A stretch of DNA of 64,000 nucleotides, taken from assembly GCF_014202315.1 (NCBI RefSeq), contig NZ_JACHGN010000006.1, forward strand, positions 186,001-250,000. Direction: 5' to 3'. This document shows positions 60,596 through 64,000 of this stretch, piece by piece; the first letter of the stretch is position 1; each line of letters starts with the position of its first letter. A model generated the notes under the pieces. That model was not told the origin of the DNA. It did not search any database and worked only from the letters and a program-made list of their open reading frames with translations. The DNA is from Thermocatellispora tengchongensis (lineage in GTDB: Bacteria > Actinomycetota > Actinomycetes > Streptosporangiales > Streptosporangiaceae). A program made the position numbers and the translations under genes.

Positions 60596-61794
60596 GACGC
60601 CCACGCGGGTTTGGGGGTGATGACCGGGCCGCCGGTGCGCGCGCTCTCGGGCGCGACGATTTCGAGCTCGCCCCGCTGCCACTGGGCCAGCAGCATGTCG
60701 CCGTCGGGCACGCCGCGCTCGTCCCACTTCAGCGGCCCGACGATCGTCTGCACCGTGTTGGCGTGCAGCCAGTCGGCCAGCTTGCGCTGGTCCAGGCTGC
60801 CCACCGCCTTGACCGCGGCCTCCAGAACCTGCCCGGCGGTGTAGGCGTTGGCCGCGTCGTCGGTGGGCGGCCTGCCGTACGCCTTGGTGTAGTCGGCGAC
60901 GAACTCGGCGTTGCCCGGGTAGGGGGTGGCCGGGCTCCAGGCGACGGAGGTGAGGATTCCCTCGGTGTTGGCCGGGCCGACCGCCTCGGGGAAGGAGGAC
61001 ACCACGCTGGGGCTGTTGGTCTGGAAGAGGATCTTCGGGCTGAAGCCCTGCTTCTGCAGCGCCTTGATCAGCCCGGCCCCGTCGGCCGAGACGGCGCCGT
61101 GCACGATCAGGTCGGGCCGGGCCGCGGCGATGGCGGCGGCGATGGTGTCGAAGTTGGTGGTCTCGGGGGCGTACTCCTGGCTGTAGACCGGCCGTACGCC
61201 GAGCGCGCCCAGCTCCTTGGCGAACGCCTCGATGGCGACGTCGGTGTTGGGGTCGTCCTGGGTCGGGTACGCCGCCGTCGCGGGCCGCTTCTCCGGCGGC
61301 AGCGACTTCACCCAGGCCACGAACTGCTCCGGCAGATCCACCGAGGTGCTGGGCTGGGCGAAGAACAGGTACTCGTACCCGCGCTCGAAGATCTCGGTGG
61401 CGCCGCCGGACGGCTCCACGTAGAGCATCTTGTGCCGCTCGGCCACCGTGGAGGCGGGCAGGTTGAGCTTGGAGGAGAAGGTGCCGAGCAGCAGGTCCAC
61501 CTTCTCCTGGCCGATCAGCCGGTTGTAGTTGCTGATGACGGCGTTCTGGTCGAAGCCGTCGTCGAGGACCTTGAGCTCCACCGGCCGGCCGAGCAGCCCG
61601 CCGCCGCGGTTGAGCCGGTCGAGCCACACCTTGTAGCCCGCGTACGCGGGTTCCGAGGCGTCGGCGACCGGCCCGGACAGCGGCAGGGAGGCGCCGATCT
61701 TGATCGGGCCGGTGTCCCCGGCGGTCCCGCTCCCGTTGCCACATGCCGTGACCAGGAGCAGGACCGCCGTCAAGGAGCCGAGGAACGTGCGCAT
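60592..61794 (-). CDS. Branched-chain-type ABC substrate-binding lipoprotein (LivJ-like)
   Basis: 400 residues. ATG 61794 is preceded by AGGTGAG; a GTG at 61803 is an alternative. Lipoprotein signal peptide ends LLLVTACGNGSG. The type I periplasmic-binding fold is clear: IKIGASLPLSGPVADASEPA, GGGLLGRPVELKVLDDG, LLLGTFSSKLNLPASTVAER and KPRPATAAY-like strands. The binding pocket resembles amide/aromatic-acid or urea-type HAAT receptors, fitting import of a small organic acid. First gene of the operon, transcribed from the promoter overlapped by the 18-bp palindrome. Confidence 0.92.
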   Translation of the reverse strand: MRTFLGSLTAVLLLVTACGNGSGTAGDTGPIKIGASLPLSGPVADASEPAYAGYKVWLDRLNRGGGLLGRPVELKVLDDGFDQNAVISNYNRLIGQEKVDLLLGTFSSKLNLPASTVAERHKMLYVEPSGGATEIFERGYEYLFFAQPSTSVDLPEQFVAWVKSLPPEKRPATAAYPTQDDPNTDVAIEAFAKELGALGVRPVYSQEYAPETTNFDTIAAAIAAARPDLIVHGAVSADGAGLIKALQKQGFSPKILFQTNSPSVVSSFPEAVGPANTEGILTSVAWSPATPYPGNAEFVADYTKAYGRPPTDDAANAYTAGQVLEAAVKAVGSLDQRKLADWLHANTVQTIVGPLKWDERGVPDGDMLLAQWQRGELEIVAPESARTGGPVITPKPAWAS

Positions 61795-61844
61795 GACACT
61801 CACCTACAGATCGTGGTGCCGGCTGCGAGGGGGGTGTCGCAGCG

Positions 61845-61850
61845 GTTATA
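61845..61850 (-). promoter_or_regulatory. -10 element TATAAC of the Liv/aldolase operon
   Basis: TATAAC on the minus strand abuts the 18-bp palindrome, so a bound regulator would cover the -35/-10 spacer. No clear -35 hexamer is seen. Confidence 0.5.
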
Positions 61851-61868
61851 TGCAATGTATACATTGCA
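61851..61868. promoter_or_regulatory. Operator TGCAATGTATACATTGCA (perfect 18-bp palindrome)
   Basis: Located 57 bp upstream of the binding-protein gene and 145 bp downstream of the GntR gene. The GTATAC core is typical of GntR/FadR-subfamily operators. A 12-base partial copy lies in front of the GntR gene at 62680, which supports the GntR protein as its ligand. Confidence 0.8.
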
Positions 61869-62012
61869 CGTGACTCGGTGAACAAGATGTTTCCGCATCC
61901 GCACACGAGGCCGTACGGACTGATTCCGCCGCCGGGCGCCTGCCACCTGCGGGGTGAGGCTCGGTGTCAGGCGGTGACCGCAGGGCGGGGCCGCGGCGGG
62001 TGCGTGCGCCGG

Positions 62013-62672
62013 TCAGTCCCGCGGCCGGGACGCGGCCTCGTGCACGTGCTCGGCCGCCGCGGCGGCGGCGCGCTCGGGGTCGCCCTCGGCGATGGCCGCG
62101 ACGATGGCGTCGTGGCGGGTGGGCACCAGTTCGGCGCGTCTGCTGATGTTGCCCAGGCTGATGATCGCGAAGCGGGCCCAGATGCGGTCCAGGGCGTCTT
62201 CGAGCAGCGGGTTGCCCGACAGGCGGGCGAGCGTCATGTGGAAGTCCAGGTTGGCCCGCCAGACGCCGGCGGTGTCGCCCGCCTCGGCGCGCTCCTCCAC
62301 CGCTCGGGCCGCCTCCTTCAGGGCGGTGAGCTGGACCGGGGCGAGCCGGCCCTCGCGCTGGGCGGTCGCGGCGAGCTTGGCGGCCAGCGCGTCCAGAGCC
62401 TCGTGCAACTGCATCGCGTGGCGGATCTCGTCCTCCGACAGGGAGCTGACCACGACTCCGCGGCCGGTGGAGGTGACCAGCCCGTCGCTCTGCAGCCGCC
62501 GCAGCGCCTCGCGTACGGGGGTGCGGCTCATCCCCAGGTCCTCGCACAGCACGACCTCGGTGAGCCGGTCACCCGGCCGGTAGTGACCGGAGACGAGCCG
62601 CTCCCGCAGCCGCCGGTAGGCCAGCTCCGCCTGGTTGTGCAGGCCGGGACGCTCCTCGTCCGATGAGATCAC
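62013..62672 (-). CDS. GntR-family regulator, FCD (FadR) subfamily
   Basis: 219 residues. GTG start at 62672 with little Shine-Dalgarno sequence; translation from a leaderless or near-leaderless transcript is possible. The winged helix (YRPGDRLTEVVLCEDLGMSR, TPVREALRRL) is followed by an FCD ligand domain (LHEALDALAAKLAA, DFHMTLARLSGNPLLEDAL, RHDAIVAAIAEGDPERA) with the metal-coordinating His and Asp residues of the family. These regulators usually respond to organic acids. It should repress the downstream transporter/aldolase operon and itself. Confidence 0.94.
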   Translation of the reverse strand: MISSDEERPGLHNQAELAYRRLRERLVSGHYRPGDRLTEVVLCEDLGMSRTPVREALRRLQSDGLVTSTGRGVVVSSLSEDEIRHAMQLHEALDALAAKLAATAQREGRLAPVQLTALKEAARAVEERAEAGDTAGVWRANLDFHMTLARLSGNPLLEDALDRIWARFAIISLGNISRRAELVPTRHDAIVAAIAEGDPERAAAAAAEHVHEAASRPRD

Positions 62673-62679
62673 GACCTAG

Positions 62680-62691
62680 GTATACATTGCA
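62680..62691. promoter_or_regulatory. GTATACATTGCA, partial copy of the GntR operator
   Basis: Twelve bases identical to the right two-thirds of the palindrome at 61851, placed 8 bp before the GntR start codon. It suggests autoregulation. Confidence 0.65.
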
Positions 62692-62718
62692 CTCAACCAC
62701 CGCGCAAACCAGCGTCCG

Positions 62719-63465
62719 CTAGCTGTACGCACCCCGGCCGTCGACGGGCGCCTCGGGTGGCGCGGCGAGGTGGAGGTAGTCGTCGAGGTGGCGACCCGCC
62801 GCGAGCATCGCCCGGCTTCTGCCCCGGAGGCGGACGCGCCATTCGGCCAGGACGCCCTCAAGGTCGGCGGTGTCGCCCACGGCGCGGAGCTGATCGATGA
62901 AGACCTTGATCCGGGGGAGCGGATAGCCGCCACGCCGGAGCTGGCGGACGACGTGGGCGTCGCGCACGGTGTCCGGCGGATAGCGGCGGTGGCCGGTGAC
63001 GGGGTCGCGGCGGGCCCGCAGGATGCCGGCGTTCTCCCACTTGCGCAGGGATGCCGGGTGCATGCCGAGCTGGTGGGCCAGCGCCCCGATGGACAGCTCC
63101 TTGCGGCGGCCTTCCTGCTGCTCGGGCGCGGCGGTCAGGGCGCCGAGCGCGGCGGTGACCTCGTCCAGGATGCGGCGCTCACGCAGCAGCTCGGCGTGCG
63201 CCTGGTCGATGAGCCGGAACAGCGCCTCCTCGTCGCCCCGGTTCGCGGCACGCAGGATCTCCGCGGCCGTGCGGTGCCCGTATCCGAGGCGCAGGGCGAG
63301 GAAGGCGCGCAGGGCGCGCGCGTGCGCGGCGGTGTAGCGGCGGTATCCCGTGCCGCTGCGCTCCACCGGGGGCAGGATGCCCTCGTCCTCGTAGTTGCGC
63401 ACGGCCTGCGTGGACAGGCCGTGCTCACGGGCCAGATCGACGGGCCGCAGGGATCGTGGCGTCAT
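62719..63465 (-). CDS. Double-MerR regulator (TioE-like)
   Basis: 248 residues with two MerR DNA-binding modules: one at the N-terminus (VDLAREHGLSTQAVRNYEDE then GYRRY) and one near residue 125 (IGALAHQLGMHPASLRKWEN then GHRRY). Between them is a helical linker and at the C-terminus a coiled region (RRGGYPLPRIKVFIDQLRAV). This arrangement is found in TioE-type regulators of actinomycetes. It is coupled in orientation to the truncated TetR gene upstream (start 25 bp after that stop). Targets unknown. Confidence 0.9.
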   Translation of the reverse strand: MTPRSLRPVDLAREHGLSTQAVRNYEDEGILPPVERSGTGYRRYTAAHARALRAFLALRLGYGHRTAAEILRAANRGDEEALFRLIDQAHAELLRERRILDEVTAALGALTAAPEQQEGRRKELSIGALAHQLGMHPASLRKWENAGILRARRDPVTGHRRYPPDTVRDAHVVRQLRRGGYPLPRIKVFIDQLRAVGDTADLEGVLAEWRVRLRGRSRAMLAAGRHLDDYLHLAAPPEAPVDGRGAYS

Positions 63466-63490
63466 CGCGTGATCAGTCCCCGCCCCTGGT

Positions 63491-64000
63491 TCAGCGCAGT
63501 GTCGGCAGTCCGGCGGCGAGCGCCATGAGCATCCGCTTGATCGTGGGCACGAACGGGAGGCAGGCGACGGCGATCTCGGGATCGCTCGCGTAGAGCTCGG
63601 CGAGCACGGGCGGCGGGTTCGCCGCCGGATACAGCAGTGAGGCGAGCGCCGCCGCCGAACCCACCAGCTCGCGCGCCTCGTCCTCGGTGAAGTGGGGGCA
63701 CACCCGCGCGACGGCCCTGCCCAGCCGGGCGGTGACGCCGATGGCGGTGAGCTTGAACGCGCGGGCCGCCTCGACGGTGACGTTGTGTTCGAGCTGGGTC
63801 GAGCTGTGGCTGAGCAGGTCGCAGAACAGGGGGCGCTCGGCCAGCGTGTCGGCGAGCACGTCGACCACCGCGCCGGGGCCGGACGAGGGTGCCAGCCGGT
63901 CGAGGACCGCGCGCTCCCAGTCGTGCCACTCCTGCGCGGCGAGCTCCAGGTAGATCTCCTCGCGGGTGGCGAAATACCGCGCGAGGTTGGACTTGGCCAG
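63491..64000 (-). CDS. TetR-family regulator (partial, N-terminus off window)
   Basis: The minus-strand frame is open from the window edge to the stop at 63491. The first visible residues LAKSNLARYFATREEIYLEL are the recognition helix and following helix of a TetR HTH. The rest is a TetR_C ligand domain (VLADTLAERPLFCDLLSHSS, PTIKRMLMALAAGLPTLR). It probably forms a regulatory pair with the double-MerR gene downstream. Confidence 0.87.
   Translation of the reverse strand: MAKSNLARYFATREEIYLELAAQEWHDWERAVLDRLAPSSGPGAVVDVLADTLAERPLFCDLLSHSSTQLEHNVTVEAARAFKLTAIGVTARLGRAVARVCPHFTEDEARELVGSAAALASLLYPAANPPPVLAELYASDPEIAVACLPFVPTIKRMLMALAAGLPTLR

Overview
The window is about 64 kb of very GC-rich (roughly 74-75%) DNA. 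Genes are dense, GTG and TTG starts are frequent, neighbouring genes often overlap by 4 bases (ATGA/GTGA), and secreted and regulatory proteins are typical of filamentous actinomycetes. A Streptosporangiales or Streptomyces-like organism is likely; this is an inference from style and gene content, since no rRNA or marker gene is present. I saw no tRNA, rRNA, CRISPR array, insertion sequence or prophage.

Layout. (1) 1-4.4 kb: a sugar-ABC binding lipoprotein (cut by the window edge), a GntR/LacI-type repressor and a secreted glycoside-hydrolase-like protein, with a shared GGAATTCATnCC palindrome in the intergenic spaces. (2) 4.4-16.2 kb: a multi-sensor SpoIIE phosphatase, a cytosine/purine permease coupled to a 51-aa membrane peptide, a TetR regulator, a thiolase, a small secreted Cys-rich protein, a coupled hydrolase/unknown pair, an aldo-keto reductase with a MerR-type promoter and a VOC protein. 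(3) 16.2-24.1 kb: an unusual cluster with a CDP-alcohol phosphatidyltransferase, MDR dehydrogenase, zinc-site-degenerate PTPS homologue, glycosyltransferase, methyltransferase, flippase-like membrane protein, creatininase-family hydrolase, GTP cyclohydrolase II carrying His where the catalytic Tyr is expected, and an inositol-monophosphatase-like enzyme. It looks like an uncharacterised FAPy-based pathway. (4) 24-27.2 kb: a small Cys4 protein, acyltransferase 3 and a GT39-like membrane protein. (5) 27.3-39.8 kb: a 12.5-kb minus-strand operon (DUF4132-like, giant unknown, MoxR ATPase, DUF5682-VWA fusion, SWIM protein), the counterpart of E. coli yehI/L/M/P/Q. (6) 40-46 kb: a secreted SH3-like protein, an epimerase pseudogene, a penicillin-binding protein, PlsC, a candidate structured RNA gene, a Nudix hydrolase, a 1-kb repeat-rich gene desert and a TetR gene with a frameshifted tail. 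(7) 46.1-51.8 kb: a three-gene CHAT-protease conflict system matching the CATRA type. (8) 51.8-53.2 kb: VOC and WYL regulator, divergent around a palindrome. (9) 53.2-62.7 kb: a branched-chain-type ABC transporter and catabolic operon (LivJ, LivH, LivM-LivG fusion, LivF, EAR/EPTP propeller, unknown protein, HpcH/HpaI aldolase, amidohydrolase) controlled by a GntR/FCD regulator with a perfect 18-bp operator. (10) A double-MerR regulator and a truncated TetR close the window.

A cross-cutting oddity is the number of short GC-rich tandem repeats (6, 12, 13/14, 15, 24 and about 38 bp). Several begin exactly at a stop codon; others sit in frame inside genes of the FAPy-type cluster. The best candidates for new biology are the FAPy/PTPS cluster, the CATRA system, the yeh-like MoxR/VWA operon and the candidate structured RNA near 43.5 kb.
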